This document shows, piece by piece, positions 5,562 to 13,710 of a stretch of 18,408 nucleotides of DNA. The stretch is from Thioalkalivibrio nitratireducens. GTDB lineage: Bacteria > Pseudomonadota > Gammaproteobacteria > Ectothiorhodospirales > Ectothiorhodospiraceae. How positions within the stretch are numbered: position 1 is the first letter of the stretch; each line of letters starts with the position of its first letter. The stretch covers positions 1-18,408 of the forward strand of contig JAABSN010000060.1 in assembly GCA_011390385.1 (NCBI GenBank), in the 5' to 3' direction. Made by a program: the position numbers and the translations under genes. Under the pieces are notes generated by a model. It was not told the DNA's origin and did not search any database. It saw only the letters and a program-made list of their open reading frames with translations.

Positions 5562-5589
5562 TTGACCCCGGTACCTGAGTACGTACACT
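5562..5589 (+). promoter_or_regulatory. Possible promoter for the SulP transporter gene
   Basis: TTGACC (5562-5567), a 16-bp spacer and TACACT (5584-5589) resemble a sigma-70 promoter, about 59 bp before the proposed ATG. The -35 matches five of six consensus bases and the -10 four of six. Confidence 0.35.
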
Positions 5590-5647
5590 TGCGGCGCGCA
5601 CGGCAATGGACTGAACCAGCGCCAGCCCTATATTGAACCCACCGCTG

Positions 5648-7906
5648 ATGATAGAAGCTGACGCTCCCCGTTCGCCTGCTGATTGGTTGTCGCGTCTGAC
5701 GCACTCAGTTGCTGTCCTGACCTCCGGACTGCTGGTAGGTGGTCTGACTATCTTCGTTTCGGTGTCGTTGGCGGCGCTGATTTTTACCGGAGCATTGACG
5801 GGCCATCTCGAACGGGGCGTCGAGATGGCGCTGATCAGCGCCACACTGGTCGGATTGATCGTCTCCATCGCCGGCTCCGGTGCATTCACGATCGCGATTC
5901 CCCAGGACCGCACGGCGCCCATTCTGGCCATGATGGCCGCCAGTATCGTTGCGGCGGCCCCCGCAGGAACGAATGCAGACCAGCTTTTCCTCGGCGTCCT
6001 TGCCGCCATCGTGGGCACCACGCTGATCGTGGGGATTGTCCTGCTCTCCCTGGGGCTGGGTCGGGCCGGCGACCTGATGCGTTTCTTCCCCTACTCGGTG
6101 CTCGGCGGCTTTCTGGCCGGTACCGGTTGGCTGCTGGTACTGGGAGCCATGCGCATGATGAGCGGCATGGAACTCAACTCGGCGGCCGAGCTGGCGGCGC
6201 TGATGGCACCGCATCAGATTGTCCACTGGATGCCGGGTCTGGTGATCGCCGTGGCGCTTCTGCTCGCTTCGCGCAAGGCCAATCTTGCGATCACGTTGCC
6301 TCTGCTGTTGCTCGGGGCTACCGCAACGTTCTATGCCGTCATGCTGAACAACGGGGAGTCGTTGGCTTCGTTGAGCGCAACGGGATGGCTCCTCGGCACA
6401 TTTGACCCGACGGAATCCGCGATCATCCGACCCGGCGATTCAGGAATACTGCCGGGCAGCGCACAATTGCTGGCACAGGCGAACTGGTCTGTCGTCCCTT
6501 CGCAATGGGATGGGATTCTGACCGTGCTGCTGATCAGCGCGGTTTCGATCATGCTGACCGCGAGCGGAATGGAAATGCTCTCGCGCAACGATATCGACGT
6601 CAATCGTGAACTGCGGGTGGCCGGGATCGCCAATGTGGCGACCGGGCTGAGCGGCGGCATGGTCGGATTCCAGTCGTTGAGCCTTTCCAGTCTGGCGCTG
6701 AAGATGGGCGGCAAGACCCGGGTCGTGGGTGTTATCGCAGCACTGACCTGCGGCGCCGTATTGTGGTTCGGCACCGATCTCATTGTCTATCTGCCGCGGG
6801 GAATTCTGGGCGGCCTGTTGCTCTTCCTGGGGTTGTCACTTCTCGGTGGGTGGTTGATCGGGACCTGGGGGAAACTGCCGCACGGAGAATATCTCGTCAT
6901 ACCCTTGATCCTCGTTGTCATCGCCACCATGGGCTTTCTCGAGGGTATGTTGACCGGGCTGCTGGCAGCCGTGATCCTGTTCGTGATCAATTACAGTCGC
7001 ACGCCGATCGTTCGCTATGCACTTTCGGGCAAAGAGATGAAGAGTCGATTGGCGCGACCCGTTGATCACGAGCGCTATCTCCATGAGCACGGGGACCAAC
7101 TGCTGATACTGAAGCTTCGCGGGCACCTTTTTTTTGGTACCGCCAACCAGTTGCTCCAGCGGATTCAGGAGCGCGCCGATGACTCCGGCTCGCCATGTCT
7201 GCGGTATGTGCTGATCGATTTCAGGCAGGTCACGGGAATCGACTCTTCGGCGATGTATTCCTTCCTCCGGTTGCACAGGATGGCGGGGCAAAAGGGATTC
7301 CGGGTTCTGCTCACGGATCTCGCGCAACGGTTCCAGGAACGGCTGCATGTGCAGGAGCTGGTCGAGGCCGAGGGTATCTTCCAGACCTTCGCGGATCAGG
7401 ATCATGGGCTGGAGTGGTATGAAAATCAGGTCCTTGACAGATTTGGGCCTGTTCTCCTGCGTGTTTCCCCTTCGATCCTGGAGCGGCTTTCCGAGCATTT
7501 CAGCGATCAGACGGCCGTCGATGCCTTCCGGAATTATCTCTTCAAGATAGCCTTTTCCAAGGGACAAACCCTGATCACCCAGGGAGAACCCGCGGGCGAT
7601 CTCTTTTTTCTCGAGCAGGGCGGAGTCTCGGTGTATCTGCGCACCTCGGAAGGGCCAGTGATCCGGATCCAGCGCATGGGTCCGGGTACGGTTGTGGGCG
7701 AAATGGGGTTTTACCTCGATACGTTGCGTTCGGCGTCGGTGATCACTGATGACGACGGCAGTGCATATCGACTGACGCGGGAAGCACTCGACCGGATGGA
7801 GAAGGAACATCCGGAGTTCGCAATGATCCTGCATCGATTCATCGCGGACCTGCTGGCCGAGCGGCTGCACCGGACCATGCGGACCGTCGAGGCTGTAATG
7901 CACTAG
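5648..7906 (+). CDS. SulP family anion transporter with STAS and cyclic-nucleotide-binding domains
   Basis: This protein of about 752 residues has three parts. Residues 1-460 are highly hydrophobic and form the SulP/SLC26 membrane domain. Residues about 480-590 form a STAS domain with GIDSSAMYSFLRL, the loop that can carry a regulatory serine. Residues about 625-745 form a CRP-like cyclic-nucleotide-binding domain with a phosphate-binding cassette GEMGFYLDTLRSASV that keeps the key Glu and Arg. SulP proteins move sulfate, bicarbonate or other anions across the inner membrane; the ion is unknown here. The extra domain suggests control by a cyclic nucleotide, though some such domains bind none. 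ATG 5648 is preferred; a TTG 15 nt upstream is possible. Neither has a clear ribosome binding site. Confidence 0.88.
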   Translation: MIEADAPRSPADWLSRLTHSVAVLTSGLLVGGLTIFVSVSLAALIFTGALTGHLERGVEMALISATLVGLIVSIAGSGAFTIAIPQDRTAPILAMMAASIVAAAPAGTNADQLFLGVLAAIVGTTLIVGIVLLSLGLGRAGDLMRFFPYSVLGGFLAGTGWLLVLGAMRMMSGMELNSAAELAALMAPHQIVHWMPGLVIAVALLLASRKANLAITLPLLLLGATATFYAVMLNNGESLASLSATGWLLGTFDPTESAIIRPGDSGILPGSAQLLAQANWSVVPSQWDGILTVLLISAVSIMLTASGMEMLSRNDIDVNRELRVAGIANVATGLSGGMVGFQSLSLSSLALKMGGKTRVVGVIAALTCGAVLWFGTDLIVYLPRGILGGLLLFLGLSLLGGWLIGTWGKLPHGEYLVIPLILVVIATMGFLEGMLTGLLAAVILFVINYSRTPIVRYALSGKEMKSRLARPVDHERYLHEHGDQLLILKLRGHLFFGTANQLLQRIQERADDSGSPCLRYVLIDFRQVTGIDSSAMYSFLRLHRMAGQKGFRVLLTDLAQRFQERLHVQELVEAEGIFQTFADQDHGLEWYENQVLDRFGPVLLRVSPSILERLSEHFSDQTAVDAFRNYLFKIAFSKGQTLITQGEPAGDLFFLEQGGVSVYLRTSEGPVIRIQRMGPGTVVGEMGFYLDTLRSASVITDDDGSAYRLTREALDRMEKEHPEFAMILHRFIADLLAERLHRTMRTVEAVMH

Positions 7907-7956
7907 TGTCCTGTCGGACTTGGGTGCCCGCAGCGGGTTCTCCGGACCCCTACCGT

Positions 7957-9666
7957 CTAATCGAAACCGACGATCTGCTCGATCGTTTGGCCAGCTCTGA
8001 GCTGGATACCGCTCCGCCGGATCGGTTCAGCCTGAATTCCGCTGCCGGTAAACTCGACGTCGTAGATCCCTGCCGGCAGCTCGTAGCTTCTCGGGTTGGC
8101 GTTGCCAATCCTGCTGGTGCCGAAGTCCCGAATCATGTCCCGCCCGGTGGCCTGATTGACGATCTTGACTCTGCCTTCCAGCGGGCGACCGTTGTGCGTC
8201 AGGCCCAGCTTGAGCGTACCGAGCTGGAAGTCATGAATCTGTTCGGCCTGCCGACCTGCGCTCACTTCGACACCACGCACCCAGGCAGCCTCGCCGAGGA
8301 TCCCACTGCCGGTAAACTCCACGTCATAAATCCCGGCCGGCAACTCGTAGCTTCTCGGGTTGGCGTTGCCAATCCTGCTGGTACCGAAGTCCCGAATCAG
8401 GTCCTGCCCGGTGGACGGATCGACGATCTTGACCCTGCCTTCGAGCGGACGACCGTTTTGCGTCAGGCCCAGCTTGAGGGTGCCGAGCTCGAAGTCATGA
8501 ATCTGCTCGGTCTGCTGACCTGCGCTCACTTCGACCCCACGAACCCAGGCGGGCCCGCCGAGGAGTCTGTTGCCCGTAAATTCCACGTCGTACACGCCGG
8601 CCGGCAAACTGTAGCTGCGAGGATTGTTGCGACCACTCAGCATGGTGGTTCCGAAATCCCGAATCATGTCCTGTTCGCTTGCCGCATCGACAACCCGAAC
8701 CCGGGCATCCCAGGGCTGCTGGTTGACGGTGACACCCAGCACCAGCGTGCCGGGTCCAAGCTCGAGGATCCGCTCAACCGTCTCGCCTTCAGCCACTTCA
8801 ACAGCGCGGAACCACTGGCCCTCGGCGAGCGTGTCCCCGCCTTCCAGCCAGACTTCGTAAACGCCGGCAGGGACAGCAAAAAAGCGTGGATTGGGATTGG
8901 AAGTGCCCAGCCAACCTGCAGGGCCTCCACTGCCAACCAACTCGACGCCGGTCTCGCTTTCAATGATCCGCACTGCGCCACGCTCAATCGGTTCGCCCAG
9001 GACATTGACGCCAAGGAGCAGGCCGGTCGTCGGCAGTTCAGGCTCCGGAGCAAGAACAATCCGCAGCGCCTCGGTCAGTTCATGGGTGCTGTCTGCCGAT
9101 ACGTACCGTCCGCCACCGGCTTCGGCCATGCACTGCAATTGGGAGGTGTCCTCATTTCCCATGGCAAAACCGACGACGTGAAAAGTGAAGTCGATGTCCA
9201 TGGCGGCCGCTGCGCGTACAGCCGCGCACGGGTCGCCTCCGCAGTTTTCCAGACCGTCTGATATCAGCACGACCGACGCCGCGTGCTCGCTGGTCTTGAG
9301 CAGATCCAGCGCGTGGGAAACAGAGCCGGTGATCGGCGTCATCCCCCTGGGGTTGATCGAATCGACTGTGCGCATGAAAGCCGCCTTTTCCAGCGTTCCC
9401 ATGCCAATCAGGGTCTCGATATCACCACAGTCGCCGCGTCGATTATGGCCGTAAGCCACCAGCGCCACGTTGGTGCTGCCATCGAGGTCGTCGACCACTT
9501 CGCGCATCACCTCGCGCGCGACGGTAATGCGATGCCCGCCCTCCATCTCGGCCCACATGCTGCCCGAGGCGTCAAATACAAAAATGACGTTTTGCGCCGG
9601 CTCGTCAGCCAGCGCATGGCCAAGACCGGCAAGCAGTAGTAAGCCCCCAAACAATTTACCCATCAT
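7957..9666 (-). CDS. Exported von Willebrand A domain protein with four tandem C-terminal repeats
   Basis: The 569-residue product begins with a signal peptide (MMGKLFGGLLLLAGLGHALA, cleavage likely near residue 20). A von Willebrand A domain follows (25-205), with the metal site DASGSM at 32-37, PRGMTPITGS at 106-115 and LISDGLEN. Residues 216-569 are four repeats of 86-91 residues at 216-306, 307-395, 396-483 and 484-569. Each has a pattern like GRPLEGRVKIVDPSTG, IRDFGTS, NPRSYELPAGIYDVEFTG and VRGVEVSAG. The last two are nearly identical, the first is divergent. The repeats look like small beta-sandwich modules of the PEGA or carboxypeptidase-regulatory type. The likely place is the periplasm or cell surface, with metal-dependent ligand binding. 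It converges on the SulP gene with 50 bp between. Confidence 0.85.
   Translation of the reverse strand: MMGKLFGGLLLLAGLGHALADEPAQNVIFVFDASGSMWAEMEGGHRITVAREVMREVVDDLDGSTNVALVAYGHNRRGDCGDIETLIGMGTLEKAAFMRTVDSINPRGMTPITGSVSHALDLLKTSEHAASVVLISDGLENCGGDPCAAVRAAAAMDIDFTFHVVGFAMGNEDTSQLQCMAEAGGGRYVSADSTHELTEALRIVLAPEPELPTTGLLLGVNVLGEPIERGAVRIIESETGVELVGSGGPAGWLGTSNPNPRFFAVPAGVYEVWLEGGDTLAEGQWFRAVEVAEGETVERILELGPGTLVLGVTVNQQPWDARVRVVDAASEQDMIRDFGTTMLSGRNNPRSYSLPAGVYDVEFTGNRLLGGPAWVRGVEVSAGQQTEQIHDFELGTLKLGLTQNGRPLEGRVKIVDPSTGQDLIRDFGTSRIGNANPRSYELPAGIYDVEFTGSGILGEAAWVRGVEVSAGRQAEQIHDFQLGTLKLGLTHNGRPLEGRVKIVNQATGRDMIRDFGTSRIGNANPRSYELPAGIYDVEFTGSGIQAEPIRRSGIQLRAGQTIEQIVGFD
7960..8748 (-). repeat. Three tandem 258-267-bp coding repeats within the vWA gene
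   Basis: Units at 8748-8482, 8481-8218 and 8217-7960 encode repeats 2, 3 and 4 of the vWA protein. Units 3 and 4 share long identical stretches, for example the codons for the NANPRSYELPAGIYDVEFTG segment, which points to fairly recent duplication or gene conversion. The copies also keep the opposite strand free of stops, giving a long antisense frame that is not a gene. Confidence 0.8.
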
Positions 9667-10065
9667 CGGATTTCATGCTCTTGTAGAACGCTGTGGCGGA
9701 ATAGCCCGGATGCTGCAGCTCGGCTGCACCGCGCAACGATATCCTGTTTTTCCGCAAAAGGGGACCGAGGGGTTGAGTTCTAGCGTGAACGAACCCACGT
9801 AGGGTGCCGTGAGGCGCAGCCGAACCGCACCGGATACGACGCCGATGCCGGCTTCCGGCTTCCGAACGGTGCAATTCGCTGCGCTCATTGGCACCCTATG
9901 GATTTCATCGTCAGGGCTGGCCGCGAGCACCGTGGCAGTTGGTCCCTCGGTCCGCCTTTCCCGCCTTTTTTCTTTTAACGAGTCGGGGTTGACTGATTGC
10001 GCTTGCGCCTGCCTCGGTGCCGCTTCATCCTTGTCCATGATCCTTCGTCTCAAGAAGACATCGCC
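9667..10065. other. Intergenic region rich in palindromic repeats
   Basis: This 399-bp gap lies between the divergent vWA gene and the unrecognised gene at 10066. It holds the inverted-repeat element at 9799-9899 and, before it, a second repeat-like stretch beginning GCGGAATAGCCCGGATG (about 9694-9757) whose end resembles an inverted copy. The stretch 9900-10065 has no repeat I recognise and no credible gene; a TTGACT near 9989 has no matching -10. Confidence 0.45.
9799..9899. repeat. 101-bp element with about 32-bp imperfect terminal inverted repeats
   Basis: The left end GTAGGGTGCCGTGAGGCGCA and the reverse complement of the right end ATAGGGTGCCAATGAGCGCA agree across about 32 bp, including AGGGTGCC, GCGCAG and GCACC blocks. 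The interior is unrelated. Elements bounded by this TAGGGTGC motif are, to my knowledge, common intergenic repeats in proteobacteria. It has no coding capacity and is probably a REP- or MITE-type repeat. Confidence 0.6.
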
Positions 10066-10482
10066 ATGGGTTTCATCCGCCTGTTTCCGCTCGAGGAGAT
10101 TCACCCGACCGACCCGGCGCGATTCGGCTACGGCGACCCTGCGCGGGCGCGCGCCATCGAGCGCTTCGCGGCGCCCGAATGGGTCGTTCAGGTCAACGAA
10201 ATCCGGTGCTTCGAGGATTGTCCGCTGTACCTCGTTTCGGAAGACGACCCGAATATCCTGGTGGACGGTATCCGAATGGAATTGCGCGCCGGTATCTGGC
10301 TCGTGGTGGCCAATGATGCACCCGAGGCTTCCGACCGCTTCGAGGCGCAGATCGAGTTTGCGCTGCAGGGCCGCGTGGCCACCCTGCCCTTCTCGCAATA
10401 CCTGACGGAACGCGAACGCGCTTTGCGACGTGCGGGTATCCGCAAGGTGACGGGCGTCCGGGTCGACTCCGAGAAGAGCTGA
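10066..10482 (+). CDS. Unrecognised 138-residue protein
   Basis: I do not recognise this gene. The product starts MGFIRLFPLEEIHPTDPARF, has a motif of mixed charged and aromatic residues (PEWVVQVNEIRCFEDCPLYL, 38-57), then NILVDGIRMELRAGIWLVVAN at 63-83, and ends in a charged tail. There is no signal peptide and no membrane segment, so it is probably a soluble cytoplasmic protein with alternating strands. ATG 10066 is chosen because codons before it look non-coding; an upstream TTG at 9997 is possible. The ribosome binding site is weak (AAGAAG, 9 nt upstream). Repeat-rich gaps flank it and give no clue. Coding is supported by an open frame with steady codon use only. Confidence 0.6.
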   Translation: MGFIRLFPLEEIHPTDPARFGYGDPARARAIERFAAPEWVVQVNEIRCFEDCPLYLVSEDDPNILVDGIRMELRAGIWLVVANDAPEASDRFEAQIEFALQGRVATLPFSQYLTERERALRRAGIRKVTGVRVDSEKS

Positions 10483-10754
10483 CCCGCGACACGGATACGA
10501 ATCCATGGTGGACGCACGCGCATTGATCAGCTGTAGGCTGGACCGAAGGGCGAGCGCAGCGAGTAACCCAAGCGGCGCATATGAAATCCACGCCTTATGG
10601 ATCGCCGCGTCCCGCCACGCTGCGCTCGCGGCTAAAGGCAGCGCTCCTCGCGATGACGGACTCAATCAGCGCTTCCCCAGGAATAACGGTTCAATGCCTG
10701 CGACGATATCGATCCGGACTTGAAGGGTGCGCGGCATCCACCAGGCACGCCGCT
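10483..10754. other. Intergenic region with two repeat-like segments
   Basis: This gap lies between the unrecognised gene and the 3' end of the channel gene. One segment (about 10533-10571) begins TGTAGGCTGGACCGAAGGGC and a second (about 10599-10659) runs from GGATCGCCGCGTC to CTCCTCGCGATGACGG. Both look like common dispersed intergenic repeats of proteobacteria. No RNA gene and no credible CDS is seen. Confidence 0.4.
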
Positions 10755-11828
10755 TCAGTCGCCCAGAAACTCGTGCTGCCACTGCTCCCAGTCCTCGGTG
10801 GCGGTGACGGTGAGGAGGGCCCGGTTGATGGGCTCGCGCAGCTCTCCGGCCTCGATCACCGCGAAGCCGTAGTCCTGGTCGTCGAGGGTGAAGGGCAACA
10901 CATGCAGGCGACGCATCTCGAAGGCGCTGATCTGGTAACGGAGAATCGCCTCATCGGAGACCACCGCCTCGACCTCGCCACGCTCGAGAGCGTTCAGCGC
11001 ATCGGTCAACGTGTCGTAGGCACTGAAATCGATCTGCCGCCCGTTGAGCCAGTCGGCTGCGGTGGTCCCGGGCAGAGCCGCAACGTGCACACGGCGAAGG
11101 TCCGCGGGCGAACTCACGCGGGACTCCAATTGGCCCACCGTCAGCGAGGAGGCGATCAGCGCCGTGAAGGTCGACACGGTGACCAGTGCCGCGAACATCC
11201 AGACCAGACCGATCAGACGTCCGAAGAAGGTCACCGGCGCCTTGTCTCCGTAACCAACGGTGGTCATGGTCACGGCGGCCCACCAGAACCCGGAGCCGAT
11301 GCCCTGTAGCGGCCGCTCGCTGAACTGCTCCCGGTTACGGCGGTGCTCGGCCAGCCAGAGCAACGCGCCCCAGAAGGTCAGCACACCGGCCAGTATCAGC
11401 AGCACCATCATGAAATCGCGCGAGAAGAACACGCGCACCACGGCCCACCAGCCACTATCGTGGCGAAGGCTGGCCGCCACGCCGAGGCCAGTACGGAACC
11501 ACGAGTGCGTGAAATCGAGCTGCCTCTCGCGTTCAGCCGTCATGGTCAGCGCGCCTACTGCCACATCAAGCCTGCCGTTCGCGGTCTCGTCGAGAACTTC
11601 ACGGATGCCGCGTTCGTGGTAGACGTAGTCGACCCCCATCTCCGTGGCGACTGCCTCCCAGAGGCGGACCGCGAGGCCGTCGTAGCCGCCCGCACCGTCG
11701 GGGATCACGAACGGAGGCGCTACCCGGACGCCGACCTGCAGAGTTTCCCGATCGATCGAGCCCTGCCCCTGCACCGGGGCCACGGGGAAGACGAGAAGGA
11801 CGAGCAACGCGGAAAGCAATCGGATCAT
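10755..11828 (-). CDS. GluR0-like ligand-gated potassium channel
   Basis: This 357-residue protein combines a periplasmic amino-acid-binding fold with a potassium pore, the layout of prokaryotic ionotropic glutamate receptors. A signal peptide (1-21) is followed by the first ligand-binding lobe (about 30-125, LQVGVRVAPPFVIPDGAGGY and then LDVAVGALTMTAERERQLDF). A transmembrane helix follows (138-160), then a pore loop with the potassium filter TVGYGD at 190-195, a second transmembrane helix (about 204-226) and the second lobe (about 240-340). A small ligand outside the inner membrane would open the channel. ATG 11828 has GGAGG 4 nt upstream, so it is preferred over the longer frame to 11897. 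It stands alone on the minus strand. The ligand cannot be named. Confidence 0.88.
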   Translation of the reverse strand: MIRLLSALLVLLVFPVAPVQGQGSIDRETLQVGVRVAPPFVIPDGAGGYDGLAVRLWEAVATEMGVDYVYHERGIREVLDETANGRLDVAVGALTMTAERERQLDFTHSWFRTGLGVAASLRHDSGWWAVVRVFFSRDFMMVLLILAGVLTFWGALLWLAEHRRNREQFSERPLQGIGSGFWWAAVTMTTVGYGDKAPVTFFGRLIGLVWMFAALVTVSTFTALIASSLTVGQLESRVSSPADLRRVHVAALPGTTAADWLNGRQIDFSAYDTLTDALNALERGEVEAVVSDEAILRYQISAFEMRRLHVLPFTLDDQDYGFAVIEAGELREPINRALLTVTATEDWEQWQHEFLGD

Positions 11829-12336
11829 GCGGCCTCCGGACCAACCGTTTTGGGCCATCCTGCCCTGCAGGCGTGCTCCTGTCACGGTACCGCGCACACA
11901 GGCTCGCCCGAACGCAGCCCTGTATTGTGGTCCCGGCGCGGTTTAGCTTGCGTCTCACTGCACCCTGCTGGACACCCTTGTAGCACTGCGCATGGCCGGA
12001 CCTCGACCAATCGGAGCCGAGTGCCGAGCCCATGGTGTTCCGGGAGAAAGCGCTGTTATCATCAACGGCCAAGGGACGCGCAATGACACTGCGGCCCGAA
12101 GCCCTGCACTGAGCTTCGTTCAACGTGCACATTCACGACCCTCGCACGGCTGGCTTCGATCACCGCACGGTGACGACGCGCCTGATGAAAGTTGACAGGA
12201 ACCGACAGCAACAGGTATCCAGACCCGCTTTGAAGGGTGATGCCAGGCGGCCCGGAAATGGATCTGGTCGTTAACCGACCGCAACACGTTGTGCACTAAA
12301 ACAAACAAAACAAGAATCATATGGAGGAAGGACAAA
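11829..12336. other. Divergent intergenic region before the sulfur locus
   Basis: This 508-bp region lies between the divergent channel and porin genes and must hold both promoters, but I cannot place either with confidence. A short palindrome GGTCG-TTAAC-CGACC lies at 12266-12280, about 57 bp before the porin start, and could bind a regulator. Just before the porin gene the leader turns A-rich and carries a strong ribosome binding site (GGAGGAAGGA, 12323-12332). No RNA gene or convincing small CDS is seen. Confidence 0.4.
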
Positions 12337-13668
12337 TTGGCATATTCGATTCGCAGGATGAGTGTGGCCATGGCACTGGCAATCTCGGGTGTGGGCGGAA
12401 TTCTGGGTGCCCCGCAGACTGCCGAGGCCACTTTCGGATACTACGGCTATGGGTACGGGACCCAGAGCAAGGGCATGGGCGGTGCCGGAACCGCATTGGC
12501 ACAGGATCCCCTCGCGGGGCTTACGAATCCGGCCAGCCTGGTACATCTGGGCAACGTATGGGCGGCTGGCGCCACGCTGTTCAATCCGAACCGCAGCTAC
12601 ACGGCCGACGCGAACTTTCAACCCCCGATGGGTCCGGGCGATCCGACCTTCATCACTCCCGGTCGATACAAGAGCGGAAGCGACTTGTTCCTGATTCCGA
12701 ATTTCGCCCGCAACTGGAAACTCGACGAAAACAGCGCGATCACACTCTCGCTCGCGGGCAACGGCGGCATGAACACGGACTTTGGAAAAGCCGTATTCGA
12801 AAACTTCGCGCCCCCCGACGCACCCGCCCAGTTCCAGGCGTCGAAGCCGACCGGAATCAACCTGATGCAGCTGGCCGTCGGCATCAGCTATTCGCGTCGC
12901 CTGAACGATCAGCACAGCATCGGCGTTACGCCGATCCTTGCGGTACAGGGTTTCAAGGCCACCGGACTCGAACCCTTCCGCGCGGTCTCGAAGCACCCGG
13001 ACAAGCTCACCAACAACGGCCATGACCTCTCCTACGGCGGCGGCATACGCATCGGCTGGATGGGGCAGATCACCGATGAACTGAGCCTCGGGGCCTCGTA
13101 CCAGAGCAAGCTGAAGATGAGCCGCTTCAAGGACTACAAGGGTCTGTTCGCCAATGGAGGGGAGTTCGACATTGCCGGGACCTGGAACGTCGGAGTCGGA
13201 TACAAGGTGACACCGGATGTGACGGTGGCATTCGACGTACAGCGTTATCTGTTCTCGGACGTGAAGTCGATCGCCAACCCCGGGGACCTTCCGATCGCGC
13301 CGGGCTCGATCGTGATGGGCACCGACAACGGTCTTGGTTTTGGCTGGAAGGATGTCACTGCCTACAAGCTCGGCGTACAGTGGCGGCAGAGTCCGAAACT
13401 CACGCTGCGCGCCGGCGTCGCACACGGCAGCCAGCCCGTTCCCAGCAGCCAGGCGCTGTTCAACATCCTGGCCCCCGGGGTGACCCAGCGGCACTACACA
13501 CTGGGACTGAGCTACCGTATCAGCGATCGCAGCGAGATCACGGCGTCGTTCATGCACGCACCTCGGGAACGGGTCCGGGGAAGCAACCCGAATACCGGGC
13601 CTCAGACGGGATTCATCGAGATGGATCAGAACGAGTTCGAATTGACGTTCACCCGATACCTGAACTGA
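12337..13668 (+). CDS. OmpP1/FadL family outer-membrane channel
   Basis: The product (443 residues from TTG 12337) has a signal peptide ending about QTAEA, then the FadL plug hallmark GYGTQSKGMGGAGTALAQD and LTNPASLVHLG. A beta-barrel of alternating residues follows, ending ELTFTRYLN. FadL proteins carry hydrophobic molecules across the outer membrane by a lateral opening in the barrel. The TTG start is preferred because GGAGGAAGGA lies 4 nt upstream; ATG 12358 is farther from it and would shorten the signal peptide. The gene is 42 bp before sor on the same strand with no terminator between, so co-transcription is likely. That position suggests the cargo could be hydrophobic sulfur, which is inference; fatty acids or hydrocarbons are the usual cargoes. 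Confidence 0.87.
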   Translation: MAYSIRRMSVAMALAISGVGGILGAPQTAEATFGYYGYGYGTQSKGMGGAGTALAQDPLAGLTNPASLVHLGNVWAAGATLFNPNRSYTADANFQPPMGPGDPTFITPGRYKSGSDLFLIPNFARNWKLDENSAITLSLAGNGGMNTDFGKAVFENFAPPDAPAQFQASKPTGINLMQLAVGISYSRRLNDQHSIGVTPILAVQGFKATGLEPFRAVSKHPDKLTNNGHDLSYGGGIRIGWMGQITDELSLGASYQSKLKMSRFKDYKGLFANGGEFDIAGTWNVGVGYKVTPDVTVAFDVQRYLFSDVKSIANPGDLPIAPGSIVMGTDNGLGFGWKDVTAYKLGVQWRQSPKLTLRAGVAHGSQPVPSSQALFNILAPGVTQRHYTLGLSYRISDRSEITASFMHAPRERVRGSNPNTGPQTGFIEMDQNEFELTFTRYLN

Positions 13669-13710
13669 TCGATCGTCCCTGAATTCCGTCACTTGACCTT
13701 TGGAGAGCCG

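Noticed and set aside
6836..7903. 355-codon minus-strand frame opposite the 3' part of the SulP gene
   Set aside because: It overlaps the conserved STAS and nucleotide-binding domains and has no recognisable fold or ribosome binding site.
7906..9261. 451-codon open frame on the plus strand opposite the vWA gene
   Set aside because: It mirrors the tandem repeats of the vWA coding strand, has no start signal and no family pattern, and the minus-strand product has a signal peptide and a clear metal site.
9673..10665. 330-codon minus-strand frame across the repeat gap and the unrecognised gene
   Set aside because: Much of it runs through intergenic palindromic repeats, and the plus-strand frame at 10066-10482 has the better N-terminus; confidence in either is limited.
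12271..13692. 473-codon minus-strand frame opposite the FadL-type gene
   Set aside because: The plus-strand product has a signal peptide and the FadL plug motif; the antisense protein resembles nothing and comes from GC-rich codon use.
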